DNA from: Sarcocystis neurona
Lineage: Eukaryota; Apicomplexa; Conoidasida; Eucoccidiorida; Sarcocystidae
DNA: 64,000 nucleotides
Direction: 5' to 3'
Assembly (NCBI GenBank): GCA_000727475.1
Contig: KL647290.1
Location: 2,442,269 to 2,506,268 of the forward strand
In this document: positions 12,701 through 22,699 of the stretch, piece after piece
How the letters are laid out: each line of letters opens with the position of its first letter
Position numbering within the stretch: the stretch's first letter is position 1
Program-made: the position numbers and the translations under genes
The notes under the pieces: generated by a model
The model's input: the letters and a program-made list of their open reading frames with translations, nothing else
The model's database searches: none
Told to the model about the DNA's origin: nothing

Positions 12701-15700
12701 CTTCGGTCCTGCTGCTGTTGCTGTCAAAGGGGAACGAACCTGCTCAGAGTAGTCGGGTGTTAGGCTAGACGGGGGGTGGGAACCCCAGCGAGGTGCTGCT
12801 GCAACTGCTGCTTCCTCCTCCTCCACGCCTGGCGAGCGCACGTAAGACGCCGCAGGTCTCATGCGCACCGCCGTGTCGCGCTTCTGGCGCAGTTCTTCGT
12901 CGCAGACTTCCTCTTCGCTCTCCTCTTCTTCCTCCGGTTCTTGCCAAGACTGCTGCTGCTGCTGTCGCTGGAGCTCGTGCGACTGAAGCAACTGCCGTTC
13001 CTCATCGCCTTGCTGCTGCTGCGACCCACCCACACCACCCGTCGGCCGTGGGGTTGCTCCAGCAGAAGAGGCGGGTGAGCCAGGACGAGACGGGGGACGC
13101 GCCTGGTGTTGCCCTGCTGTCTGAAACAAAGCACTCTGGTGGGACTCGCGCGGAGCTTCTGCGTCTTCCGCTGCTGCTGCTGCTTCCGCCTCCCCTGCTG
13201 TGGCCGCTCTGCCCTTCCCCAGGTCGAGCTCGACGTCGACGGGAGCAGCGTACTGCAGGGTGTCCGCTGCCTTGCCGTGACTACGCCTCTGCAATTGCTG
13301 CTGCTGCACCTGCTCCGGTGCTGCTGCAGCCGGAGCAGCCGCAGAGTCCATGGCAGTGGAAAGCCTGTCTTGCTGTCGAGTCCCTCGGCGTGCTGCCGCT
13401 GCTGCGGCGGCCTCTCGATCTCCAGCTGCTGCTTCTCTTCGAGCAGCTTCTGCTGCTGCAGCTTCTTCCTCCGCTGCTGCTTCCGCAGCCCTGTCTCCCC
13501 CTGCAGCTCCCGTGGTTGCACTTCTTGCTTCTCTTCCTGCTGCCGCTGTTTCTGCGTCGCCAGCACTGCGCTGCTGCCCCTCCTCTGCCACCAATGTCCT
13601 GGCTCTCCACGAAGAGCGCTGCTGCTGCTTCTCCTCCTCCTCCTCCCACTGCTGCTCCTGCTGCCGCCTCTCCGAGATCGGCTGTTGCTGCTGCTGCTGC
13701 AGCGGCCGCTGCTGCTGCTGCTCTTGGGGATCCGCCCCCCGCAGCAACTGTTGCTGCTTCTTTTCCTGGTTTTGCTGCTGCCAACACGTCTGCTGCTGCT
13801 GTTGGAGTAAACAGTAAATTGCCAGCCCATGCATTTCACACGCCTTATACAAAGATCCTCCTGCCGCCTGCGCTGCACTTCTCTCTGGTCCCTCGTACGT
13901 TCGGCGCCATGAGGCATCTGTGTTATGAATCGATGTCTCTGCTGGAGTCGCAGCAGCAGCATGTCGACACACACCGATACTCAAAACATATACATACATA
14001 CAGAAACATGTATGTGCTCCACCTAAATACTGATATATACATATATAGATGTATGCAAGAACGTGTCTGCATGCCCAGTATGTACATACATACACAGCTG
14101 GAATATACAGTGCTGGTCATATATATACATACATATATATGTTCTACTTGGAAGATAAACATACATTTACGCAGGATGATACGTGCATGCAGATAACCAG
14201 CATATAATACAGCTGAGACACAAAGTGGAAGAAAAGGACGCACCTCTAATAAGCCTGTGTATCCCCCACACACACGCCGATATACCAGAACCCGCACATA
14301 GGCAGACCTGCCAACATTTATATATATATGTATATGGAGGAATATACGCGCTTGTTTGTATATAGAATAGATAGGAAGCGAGACACACCTCCCAGACAGC
14401 TGCCCGACAGACAGATCTACTCGGCGCGAGAGAGACACAGAAGCCTCGTCTACTTCTCCATGTATTCATATGCGGGCACGTCTGTACAGAGACGTGTCCT
14501 GGGCGGGGGAGAGACAGAGAGACTCTGTCCACTTCTCCATATGTCTACCTCTCCACATACGTATATGCGGACACGTACGCACAAGGCAGAGACGCGACTC
14601 TGTGTGTAGGGGCGCCGAGGGAGACGAACGTGGCAGCAAAGAAACTGCAGCAGAAGCAGCAGCATCGGCAGACGAGGAGGGGCACACGCAGGACGTGTCG
14701 TACCAAGCAGCACGCCGCAACGGAAGCCCCTGCTGCTGTCTCGGACGGCCACGTGCACGTCGCGAATATCCACCTGCACGTTGTTCAAGACTTTGCTGGC
14801 GAACTTGAAGAAGAAGCCGCTGTCCTCCGAAGAAGAGCCGCTGCCGCTGCCTCCTGCGGTCCCGCCCTTTCCTCCTCCTCCCGCTGCTGCTGCGCCTCTC
14901 TCTCCGCCACGTTTCAGCAGCTGCAAGCGCGACTCCACCAGCTGCTGTTCGCACGCGTCAATCTGCGCCGCAGCGGTGCACGCCACACAGACACACCCGC
15001 AAGACGCAACAACAGCACCGCATGTCCATGGCAGAAGACGACGAAGAACAAGAACAAGCAGCAGTAGCCTCTCAGAAGCAGAGACACAACAGTCCCTGAA
15101 GCAGCAGCAGCAGCCGCTCAGAAGCAGCGCTACAACAGCTCCTGGAGCAGCAGCAGCAGCAGTAGCACTGGGCGATGTGGACGGGCGAAGAGGAGAGAGC
15201 AGCAGCGCACCAGCGCACCATCCCGTCCCGCAGCAGCCCAGCAGAAAGGACGCTCTCCCCATCCCCCCAACCGCCAGCAGCACCTGCGGAGAGATGAGCA
15301 CTCGGCAGGAACAGCAGCAGCTGCACTGCGACAAGAAGTCGTAGTCAGCAGCAGCACAACTCTCCCCTGCTGCAGCAGCACACGGGGACGAACAACAGCC
15401 TTTTTCCAGGCGGACGGGAAACAGCAGTGGGGAGTCGACCGTGCTGCGGGTTGATAGCCAAAACTGCAGCAACAGCAGCTGCCAAACCATCCATCAGCAG
15501 CCCCGTTTACATCCCGGGCCCGACACACGCAGCAGCAGAAGTTCCAACAGCGGTGTCCTCTCGCAGCAGCCTTCAGACTGCCATCTACACTTCCTCCGGC
15601 TCATGAAGCGACAGCAGCAGCACCCCCCCTCTGTGCAGTAGAACAGGCATGGACAGCAACCGTACCAGACCTGCTGCTCCAACTGCAGCAGCGGCGCCTG

Positions 15701-16877
15701 CCTCTCCTCTTCCTCCTGCTGCTTCTCCTTCTCATCCAGCAGCAGCACCCTCCTCTCCACCAGCAACAGCGACGCCACGGGCGCTAGCACACTTCTACAA
15801 GAACAGGTCTCACAGCGGCCGCGGCAGCGCAGCAGCAGTCGCCACCCAGTCTCTCCGCCTGCAGCCCTCTCTCGTCTCCGCAAAACCGCAAGCACCGCCA
15901 CATCCCGCAGTCCCGCGTGCACCTCGAGCCACGTAAAGAGCGGCAGCACGCCAGAAGGCGGCCTGCTGCTGTTCCTGCTGCAGCCCACACGACAGCACTG
16001 CTCGACGCCCAACAGCAGGCGCCCCGCCCGAAATGGGACAGCGGAGACGGCAGGTTTCACCTGATCATCGTTCGGCACGGGTCACAACTTCTCTACACTG
16101 GCGTCAAATTCTCACTGCTTTGTCTGTCTGTCGCCCTTTCCACTGGCGTCCCTACCGAAGTTTCGCTGCCTACCTGTCCTTTTTCCCCACTAACATGCAC
16201 ACCTCATCTGTCTTCTGTCTGTCTTCCTCTCTCTCTTTATCTTCCTCCTGAGCCACGCTTCTGCCCGCAGGAGGTCCGCGGAATGTCTGCGTGAAGGTTG
16301 TTCCCGCCTCGCTGTCGGCTGCATGCGAGACGTCTCTCCCCTTTTCCCCTCTGCGCGCCCATCTCCTGGCCCTCCTCCTCGCCGTGCGTGTGGGGTGTCG
16401 GACACTCCTCTCTTCATCACTCTCTGCTGCCCCTCTTGCTGTGGAAGAACAACGCCAGTCTTTCCTCCGCTGCCGCTGCTGCTCGTGACCTGCTGCTGCT
16501 GGTGGTGCACTACCTTTTTAAGCGCTTACCTGCTGCAGCTTGAGGAGCCTGAGTTGCCGCATGAGCGCGTCGTCGTCCTGCTGTTGCTCTGCGTCGCTCG
16601 TGCGCGGCTCGAGCAGCACATGCACGCCCTCAATTTCCAAGATAACGGGCGCCAAGCCAAGCTTCGACCAGGGGATTGAGAGACGGATGCGAGCGAGCCG
16701 ACCCCACACCAGCCGAAACGGCAGGTCGAAGCGCTCTGATATGTCCGGCTTCACCTGCAGGTCTTCCAGCTCCACATCGCCGCTCCACACTGCGACGCTC
16801 AACTTGTCCCTGCTGATCCCGGTGACGTAGGGAGCCAGGTAGCGGCTCAGCAGCCGCTCCACCACCGCTTCCAACAT
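558..16877 (-). CDS. VPS13: VPS13-family bridge-like lipid-transfer protein, N-terminal part, 8 exons (gene continues past the left edge)
   Basis: Proposed join on the minus strand: 16877-16530, 14962-14704, 13938-12740, 10421-9912, 8897-8460, 7759-4967, 4620-3175, 714-558; about 2383 codons so far. All junctions are GT/AG and all phases match. The first 95 residues are a clear chorein N-terminus: [18 protein letters not shown], then a W-x-G-x-V-x-L-x-x-L-x-V-K-P block and an [10 protein letters not shown] block. Later exons follow VPS13 order: [12 protein letters not shown], a FILKPL block, a YSRQIQ...LQILYDVV block, a GWWRWITQG patch, and a [15 protein letters not shown] block. VPS13 proteins form a hydrophobic groove that carries phospholipids between organelles at contact sites. 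The C-terminal part (VAB-type and later domains) lies outside the window. Long Ala, Gln, Gly and Ser runs interrupt the groove sequence. Family assignment is firm; individual splice sites are predictions. Another chorein protein such as ATG2 is less likely given the WWRW and mid-region blocks. Confidence 0.88.
788..937. repeat. 30-bp tandem repeat in VPS13 intron 7
   Basis: Four near-perfect 30-bp units start at 788, 818, 848 and 878, with a fifth partial and diverged unit from 908. Each unit reads GAAGAACAGCCGCAGCAACA followed by GGAGGGCAAG with few changes. It lies 74 bp inside the intron from the acceptor of exon 8. On the gene's sense strand it gives a CTGTTGCTGCGGCTG pyrimidine/CTG pattern. 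Confidence 0.9.
1511..1556. repeat. 18-bp direct repeat in VPS13 intron 7
   Basis: The unit ACTGCCGTCTACTGCCGG is present twice in a row, followed by a third partial copy. It is itself built of two half-units starting ACTGCCG. Confidence 0.85.
1741..2005. repeat. TA/CA-rich microsatellite block in VPS13 intron 7
   Basis: Repeated (TA)n tracts of 12-24 bp are separated by CACACAGACACAAAGATAT-type spacers. The block recurs as 'GAAGGCAGCATA(TA)CACA' near 1840 and 1994, so it is a small imperfect tandem duplication rather than a single dinucleotide run. Confidence 0.85.
2569..2970. repeat. Degenerate satellite with TA tracts in VPS13 intron 7
   Basis: A motif of the form ACTGYGCACGTRTCTCTRTA recurs near 2625, 2690, 2735, 2823 and 2876, with a diverged copy near 2955. 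The copies are separated by (TA)n/(CATATA)n runs. Spacing is irregular at 45-90 bp. Confidence 0.75.
3175..4620 (-). CDS. VPS13: VPS13 exon 7
   Basis: 1446 nt, phase 0 on both sides. The acceptor is CTGTGCAG and the donor GTATGT. It is acidic in its first third, with [17 protein letters not shown], then [14 protein letters not shown] followed by [20 protein letters not shown], then a Gly/Ala-rich linker, and ends [18 protein letters not shown]. The acidic 'EFxDAxEEE' patch and the strand that follows are in the right order for VPS13. Confidence 0.8.
4697..4834. repeat. 34-bp tandem repeat filling VPS13 intron 6
   Basis: AACCGGCAAAACACACGGCA-type units start at 4697, 4731, 4765 and 4799, giving an exact 34-bp period. 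The intron (4621-4966) is only 346 bp, so the array is a large share of it. A period of 34 shifts frame with every copy, which fits non-coding sequence although the strand is CAG-rich. Confidence 0.92.
4967..7759 (-). CDS. VPS13: VPS13 exon 6 (largest exon, 931 codons)
   Basis: 2793 nt, phase 0 on both sides. The acceptor is GGTTGCAG and the donor GTAGGA. Groove strands alternate with low-complexity stretches. Recognisable segments are [19 protein letters not shown] near its start, [20 protein letters not shown], then [15 protein letters not shown] followed by [14 protein letters not shown]. The last pair matches the VPS13 mid-region 'DLDIxAPxIIIP...LVLDLGxLxV'. Poly-Ala, poly-Ser, poly-Gln and Gly-rich runs between them come from CAG/GCA/GCC triplets. 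The central Gln-rich segment is unusually long. Confidence 0.86.
7760..8459 (-). other. VPS13 intron 5, sense-strand pyrimidine-rich
   Basis: Plus-strand sequence is a long run of GAGACAGACAGAGAGC-type purine repeats, which is CTCTGTCTC on the sense strand. An ORF reads through part of it, but it translates to a Cys/Ser/Leu-only stretch with no family similarity, so I treat it as intron. Confidence 0.7.
8460..8897 (-). CDS. VPS13: VPS13 exon 5 (WWRW patch)
   Basis: 438 nt, phase 0 on both sides. The acceptor is GACTGCAG and the donor is GTCAGC. It begins [20 protein letters not shown], continues the helical segment of exon 4, then runs into [10 protein letters not shown]. That is the tryptophan patch seen in VPS13 proteins just before the second lipid-channel strand set. 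A Ser/Asp/Gln-rich linker follows, then [15 protein letters not shown]. Confidence 0.83.
9912..10421 (-). CDS. VPS13: VPS13 exon 4
   Basis: 510 nt, phase 0 on both sides. The acceptor is GTGCAG and the donor is GTAAGC. It begins LSTEYFTRS and contains [15 protein letters not shown] and then [20 protein letters not shown] followed by [15 protein letters not shown]. These match the VPS13 strand that starts 'YILKP' and the basic helical segment 'YVxLYKxKL...LEDILxFRELAE'. A longer reading upstream to about 11150 is open, but the family alignment and phase favour the acceptor at 10421. Confidence 0.82.
11415..11880. repeat. TA/CA microsatellite cluster in VPS13 intron 3
   Basis: Several (TA)6-10 tracts, near 11497-11516, 11676-11692 and 11847-11866, lie in ATACATATACACAC-type sequence. 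No coding signal is visible. Confidence 0.8.
12292..12390 (-). CDS. VPS13: Possible VPS13 cassette exon
   Basis: 99 nt between a CCCCAG acceptor and a GTGAGA donor, phase 0 on both sides, so it could be included or skipped without breaking the frame between exons 3 and 4. It encodes 33 residues rich in Arg, Glu, Lys and Cys with no recognisable motif. It lies in the only part of intron 3 with exon-like triplet polarity. Support is from splice sites and phase alone. Confidence 0.25.
12740..13938 (-). CDS. VPS13: VPS13 exon 3 with long Gln/Ala/Glu-rich insertion
   Basis: 1199 nt, phase 1 in and phase 0 out. The acceptor is AGCAG and the donor is GTTCGT. It opens with [13 protein letters not shown], which continues the groove block broken at the end of exon 2, then [16 protein letters not shown]. 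About 330 residues of low complexity follow, rich in Gln, Ala and Glu and encoded by sense-strand CAG/GCA/GAG triplets. It ends PDYSEQ. The insertion sits at the point where VPS13 proteins normally run from the strand near 'NLFAYW' to the 'ILRP' block. Confidence 0.82.
13970..14345. repeat. TA/CATA-rich stretch in VPS13 intron 2
   Basis: Imperfect TACATATATACATACATA sequence extends through most of the 765-bp intron between exons 2 and 3, with short (TA)5-7 tracts near 14313-14336. It contains no exon-like segment. Confidence 0.75.
14704..14962 (-). CDS. VPS13: VPS13 exon 2
   Basis: 259 nt, phase 0 in and phase 1 out. The acceptor is CGCAG and the donor is GTACGA. It starts [16 protein letters not shown], then a Gly/Ala/Ser-rich linker, then [18 protein letters not shown]. 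The last part is the family block for the second strand set of the groove (in other VPS13 proteins, 'KNLQVxIxxIHIRYED'). Confidence 0.85.
14963..16529 (-). other. VPS13 intron 1, CTG-rich on the sense strand
   Basis: 1567 bp with dense CAG on the plus strand at 15.05-15.95 kb (CTG on the sense strand), then pyrimidine-rich plus strand at 16.08-16.50 kb. Open frames here encode mostly Leu/Cys/Ser or Gln/Ala by strand and show no VPS13 block, so none is called as an exon. Confidence 0.65.
16530..16877 (-). CDS. VPS13: VPS13 exon 1 (start codon, chorein domain)
   Basis: 116 codons, phase 0 at its end. The ATG at 16877 begins directly with the chorein sequence [10 protein letters not shown], so no upstream coding exon is needed. 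The block [14 protein letters not shown] and the block [20 protein letters not shown] are diagnostic of the family. The donor after CTGCAGCAG is GTAAGC. The exon has no homopolymer run, unlike the rest of the gene. Confidence 0.93.
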
Positions 16878-17160
16878 CCTGCTCACAGCCGACGCGCGGA
16901 GGAAAGCGGGGGGGGGGCTCCGGAGACAGGAGACGGGGACGCGAAGGAGAGCAGCCGAACGAGAAGAGGAAGTCGAGCAGGGAGGGAGCGACAGAACAGC
17001 AGGATGAGGAGGAGCAGAAGAGGACACGAGGAAGCGCGGGAGGGGGGGCAGCAGCCCAGGAGACGAGACACGAGACTGCGACAGCAGAAGAGGACGGGAA
17101 GAAAAAAGGGACAAGAGACAGGAGACAGTGAAACGAGACGACAGCTGAGAAGGTCAACAG
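16878..17160 (-). promoter_or_regulatory. Purine-rich segment upstream of the VPS13 start (leader/promoter candidate)
   Basis: The plus strand is a near-continuous run of GGAGACAGGAGACGGGGACG-like purine sequence, with many GAGAC cores (for example near 16925, 17060 and 17140). The sense strand is thus CT-rich. WGAGACG-type motifs are known promoter elements in Toxoplasma, but here they cannot be told apart from the general pyrimidine bias of untranslated sense strands in this window. Confidence 0.3.
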
Positions 17161-20100
17161 CAGCAGAGAGGAATGGCGCTGCTGTTGGGACTGAGTGGCC
17201 TGCTCCTTTCCCCACACCCCGGCTGCTGCAACGCATCGCTGCTGCTGCTGCTGTGTGTGTGGCTGCGCTGGGGTAGCGTTCTGTGCCTGGAGCGCCGCCC
17301 TGATACTTATACGCTGCTGATGCGTTGTGGCGTCCTTCCTGTTGACAAAACTGCTCCTACCGACGCCACCAGCAGCGCTGCAAGAAGCTGCAGCTACAGA
17401 ACACAACGCAGAAGCGGCATGGCACACAGAGCAGCAGGAGACGACAGGGTGGCAGTCCCGTACAGCGAGAGCAGCACGAGCAGAAAGAGCGGAACAACGC
17501 TACCACAGCACACAGACACAGCTGGAACCTCCAGCGAAGGGCACACGGGGTGGGGCGCCCCAGCAGCGTGTGCCCGGCGTGCAACAACAGCAGCAGATGA
17601 CGCTCAGAGAGAGGGCAGCACCTGCAGCACTTGCGCCCAAAGGAGGAACGCAGAGAGTCCACGAGGTGCAGGAGCAGCAGAAAGAAGACGGCAGATGTCT
17701 CGGAGTGTCAGGAGCAGCAGGAAGCCGCAACGGTAGACACAGTAGTGCCGGAAGAAACACAAACGCAAGAGTGACGGCAGCAGCGGCAGCCTTTTTTAAG
17801 GCGAGTGTACATACACGTAGAGATAGGCATGTGCACAGGAGGACGTGCAACAGCAGAGGACCCGCCTGACGCCTGAAGCAGGACGCAGGACTCGGCAGCA
17901 GCAGCAAAACGGCTGACAGGCTCTCCCGCCGCAGCAGGGTCAACAGCGGCGTAGCGGCGTGCAGCAGCATGAGTTTCGACAGCTTTCTTCAGTGAAGAAG
18001 CAGCGGCGTACATAGAATCGAGATGAAGCCGTTGACGCCTACGGACGGAGCCGCACCTCGTCGTCCACCTACGGGCAGACGCAGCAAAGGCAAGCATAGG
18101 CTCTCAAAGAGACACAGACCGACAGAAAGTGGTACATACACATACACACGCAGAGAGATAAAGACGTAGGCGGCTGTTCCTCTGACATGTACATCTATGC
18201 GTACGGCCAAATACGTACCGCAGCCACGCAGACAAAGAAGTCGCAGGATGGGTCATACAGAGGAAGAGGCGCACCGCAGCTGCTTACATTCAGTAGCGCA
18301 GATAGAGCTGCTGTCGCGCCCGCAGGTGTCGTGTGCTGCTGGGGCGGTTCCGGTGGGGTGCAGCGAGAAAGTGCGGCAGTTCAGCTCGTGCAGATGTCGC
18401 TGCTCCTCCGAGTGTACGAAGCGGTGGAAGAGGCAGCTGCTGCTGCTGCTCGGAAGTCTCAGCGGCAGCAGGTGACAGCCGCTGCTCCTGCAGTTGCTGT
18501 AGCGTTCTTCGTTGCTGCTGCTGCTGTTCGTAGGCCTGCTGCTCGTAGGCCTGCTGCTTGTTGGCGCGCCGCACACGCAGCTCCGCTGAGCGCAGCCGCT
18601 GCTGGTGGTTAAAGAGCAGCAGCGGAACACTTCATTTGCAGCTGCCCTCGGACCACGCAACGTCTCCTGCACGTCCCCCGGGTCTGGTCCCTGCCGCAGG
18701 GGCAGCAGCCCAAGCAGGACCTGCGCGATGGCTTGCTGTGCTGCAGCAGCACAAGCAGACGCAGCACAAGCTAGCAGGAGCGGCGGTGGGCCGCTGCAGG
18801 ACGCAGTCCGCAGGACTGGCGGTCGTAGAAGACGTAGTCACGCGGAGAGCAGACTCCTGCGGCGGTGAGGCGTAGTCGAAAGCCTCGGTAGCAGCCGTGC
18901 CGCTCCAGCTGCACACCCTATTACGTTGCAGCGGCCGGAGAGAGGAGGAGCAGGAGCAGCAGCAGCAGCAGCAGCCAAACCGCTGCAGAAGCAGCAGCAG
19001 CTATGCGAGCAGGAAAACAGAAGGACGTTGTCGCCCAGCGCAGCAGTGGGACCTCAAGGAGCTGCTGCTGCTGCTATTACGGCTGAGACGACGCTGCCTG
19101 GAGTGCTGCTGCGTCGCAGTTGCAACGACAGGAGCAGACACGAGCGGCCAGAAGCAGCAGTCTCTCCAGCAGTAGCGAGGCGCAGCGCGACGGTGTCATT
19201 CAGCAGCACCCCACACGTTCGCAGCAGCTACTCAGGTGGTGACTGCGCAGGCGTGGCAACACAGCAGTAGCAGGAATTCTGCAGAAGCGGTTAACGCCTT
19301 TAGACGGCACTCGTTTTGCAGGAGCAAGTAAGGCCGATATAAGAGCAGCAGCGCACGCGGGCAGCAGTACGTGCTCTGCAGCAGAGCGTTGCGTGCACCA
19401 GCACGTTACACCAGAACTCGGCAGCAGCGGCAGTAGCATCGCCGCATTCGCATACCCGTCAGCCTCAGCAAACAGAGAAACGCAGGACCAGCGGCGACAG
19501 ACAATAGCAGTTCTCCTCTACGAAAGGAGCCGTGTGCCGGTTGCCCAAGCAGTAGCAGCAGTGCTGCACTCGTAGCTGCAGTATCTGGAAGAAGCAGAAA
19601 AAAAAACGGTGCTCGGCATTGAGGCACCTGAGGCGCGTCTCCCGGCCTCGACACGCTGCCGGCTTCGTATCAACTGCAGCAGCAGCAGCCACACCTCGTC
19701 TCTCTCGAAGGCAACGCAGCAGACGCAGCGGCAGGGGCAGCAGAAGCCACAGCAACAGCCGACGCAGGAGAGACGAAGGCAGCAACCGACGCAACGGCAG
19801 CACCAGCAATAGGAGTAGCAGCAGCAGCGAGAGCAGCAGTAGGAGCAGGAGCAACTCCTCGCCGTGTCACCAGCAATGGCCTCCCTGCGAACGGAACGCG
19901 CTGCGCTTTCAGGGACGATGTAGAGAGTGAAGAAGACAGTGGGGGACTGTGCAGGAGGACGTGGAGAGAAGAGGAAAAAAATCCACGCGCGCAAAAAGCG
20001 AAAATCGACAACATCCGGACGAAAACGGAAAAACTGCCCCGGGCAAACTTTTTACGAAGTCCGTCCCTCACTTGTGGCGCGTGCACGTGCGGACGTCCAT

Positions 20101-22650
20101 ACCCCTGTGTCAGTATACTCGCACAAATATGCATACGTGTATGCGTACCAGCGTATATATATATATATATGTGTACGTACATGTGTGTTCGAACGGTGGC
20201 AGTCAATAGTACAGGCAGAGTGTAGTGGGCGGGGCCGCGTCCCACGGGGTTTTGCCTTCCTCAGTACCTACCACATAAAGGCCAGTCCAAGAGAAACAGG
20301 AAGATCTCTGTTGGCAGTAGTTCACGCTAGCCGTTCGATCCTTCTCCTCTATTCCTCAGAAAGGGAGACGAGAAACACGGTGTACTCACAAAAGACGCGC
20401 TACGAGAAGACACAAACCATTCGGTTCTTCCGCGTAGGATTGCAAAAGCCAGTCAACAGATTCGCTGTGTATGCAAAGAGAGCCACGTGCTGGGTCTGTA
20501 CACACACGTACGTACTTACCATCGCACATGTGCGTATATGTACAGATACGGGACTGTTAACGAACGGGTGTAGGCCCCTACACGAGAAAGTACTCCCGCC
20601 TTCCACCCCCCGGCGCCAGACACGGAGACAGAGAGGGGAAGACGATAGGGTTGAGGAAGAGCACTGCTAGCTAACGACAGTAGGAAAAGTAGTAATTTGC
20701 GCGCCTTTCCCGCCGCCAGACACGGAGAGAGGAGAAAACTTGTGAGGAGTGTGTCTATCCGAGCCAGCAGAGCAAGCCTGTTAGACAATACACGTACGTA
20801 ACAGCTGTAGAAACACGCACATACGCTTGTATACGTGGAAACTGGAAGTGGGAGCGTAGGAGAGGAAGCGACACGGGCGAAGTAGCGCAGTGTGTGCGGG
20901 CGGTTGCTAGACACACACCGCTGTATGGGCAGAATACCGCAGGACGTTGGAAGAGAATGATCTGGCCGTCACCAGGTGCACCTGCAACGGTGACAGCTGC
21001 AGCAGGAGCGGGACGGAAGGAGGAAAACAAGGAGGTGCAGAAGACAAGGAAAGTGCGCAGTCTCGCATCAAGGAAGAATCCACGGTGCGCTGCGGCTGCG
21101 ATATGGCAGCAAGCGGAAGAAAAGTACGCGGCAGCAAATGAAGCAGCATCTCGAGCCGAAGCTGCAGGACACGAGGAAGACAGCATCTGCAAAAGTAGGA
21201 CCGGCGCAGAAAACAGTTTTGTTAGCGCGTCCAAACGAGCAGACCCATCTGCCGTAGACGCAGCTGCTGCAGCCGCTGGCGTCGCAGATTAAGGACAACC
21301 AGTGTCACCGCAGCGGTAATGGCAGCAGTTGCTGCGAAATGGGGGCCGCAAAAACCAGCGGCAATCCGGTGTACGTACACCCGAACTACAAACGGAAAAA
21401 GAGCTCGCTGTGCATGCAGAAGGATGGCGCGAGCAACTATCCGCACTGCTCACTTCATTTTTTCCTAGAGAAAACGGGAAAAAGTAAAAGTTCTGCCCGC
21501 TAGAGGTCAGCCGAAGCACAGCTGAACCGCAATGGCAGACGCTGGGATGGGGTGTACGTACACTCGAATGTTTGCAGGGAAGTGCAGAACCTCCTTCTAC
21601 CTCCTTTCATTTCCAGCAACGTAACAACCGTAGCAGACGAGCAGCAGAGACGGGAGCACCCGCCGCAGCCACAGCAGGAGTAGCAGCACAGCACGACAGC
21701 AACGGCCTCGGCTGCGGCAGCTAGAGTCTGCCACGAGCAGTACGAAGAGCAGCAGCGGCTTCTTCAGCAGCAGCTGAGCCGGCGTCTGGAAGTTGTGGCC
21801 AGTGTATAACAACGCTTCAGAGCAGCCGCATGCACAGGAATGGAACGCACCAACCACCACAGCAGCAGTGACCGCCGCAGCTTGTCATTCTGGGCAGAAA
21901 TCGTACACAGGCAGCACAAGAAGGACATGGGCGGGCGACAGCACGGCCAGCACGGCAAGCCTTAGCAGGACGACAGCAGTAGCACAGGAGAAGGAGCAGC
22001 GTTGAACGGCTCAACAGCCGCAGCAGCAACCACCCAGAGTGGCGCCGCTACCGGCATGTTGCAAGTACTTGTAGGAGCAGCAACACCCGCACAGCAATGC
22101 ACCACTCCAGTAACACGGGAGCGAGTGCAGGTGGTACGAGCAGCGCAGCCACGCGGGCATGTCCCGTGACACCAGCAACGAAAGCACCGCAGCACCGGCG
22201 CCCCAAGGCGAGACGACAATTCAGCAACATGGTACCTCACCCAAGCCTAGCAGCCCTACAGCAGGACACGGTGACATAATGTGCCGTTATGTGTGAGTAC
22301 CAGCACTGCGTCGAATGTGGGACGCGGAAGCAGTGGGGTGGTATGTCCAGCTGTCAGCTGGTGACCGTCGACCAGCAGCATCCGAAGCCCGATACAAAGT
22401 GCGACTGCAGCAACGTCATAGTACTCAAGAGAGGAAGAGATGACAGCGGACAGCAGGCACTGGGAAGTGCAGCAGCCGCACTGCCGGCATCAGCGGTCAC
22501 GCCGAGCGCAGCACCCACCCCGGCCCTACTCCCTGATGAAAGGGCAACATCTCCTAACAGGAGACGTCCTCCTTTGGCAGTGCGCCCGCAAAAAAGGCAG
22601 CGATGCGCCACCTTCCATACGCAGCCACGAGGGGCCCTGCAGCGTATCTG
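17161..22650. other. Spacer, left part: CAG-rich on the plus strand
   Basis: No gene recognised. CAG/GCA triplets dominate the plus strand, with short TA tracts (20152-20170). Open frames on the plus strand give Gln/Ala/Arg/Thr-rich peptides without a motif. The most protein-like is a Lys/Ala/Glu-rich frame at about 20947-21290. The polarity matches introns of the minus-strand VPS13 gene, so this may be its untranslated leader. Confidence 0.5.
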
Positions 22651-22699
22651 TATGTACCCCATCCATCAAATGATACGCCATGCGTCAAGGACATCCTCT

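Larger units (their letters stand above)
10422..12739 (-). other. VPS13 intron 3 with mixed content
   Basis: This 2318-bp intron has CAG on the plus strand at 10.45-10.95 kb, TA/CA microsatellite at 11.29-11.88 kb, and a segment at 12.05-12.40 kb that is CTG-rich on the plus strand (sense CAG, exon-like). A second TA tract block lies at 12.45-12.61 kb. The exon-like segment contains a possible 99-nt cassette exon. Confidence 0.65.

Noticed and set aside
13106..13810. 234-codon plus-strand frame made of Leu/Cys runs
   Set aside because: It is antisense to the Gln/Ala-rich part of VPS13 exon 3. CTG runs read as Leu and hold the frame open.
17173..17736. 188-codon ATG frame with a hydrophobic N-terminus resembling a signal peptide
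   Set aside because: The hydrophobic part comes from CTG triplets and the rest is Arg/Thr/Ser-rich without motif. It lies in sequence with intron-like polarity for the minus-strand VPS13 gene, and no splice or family evidence supports it.
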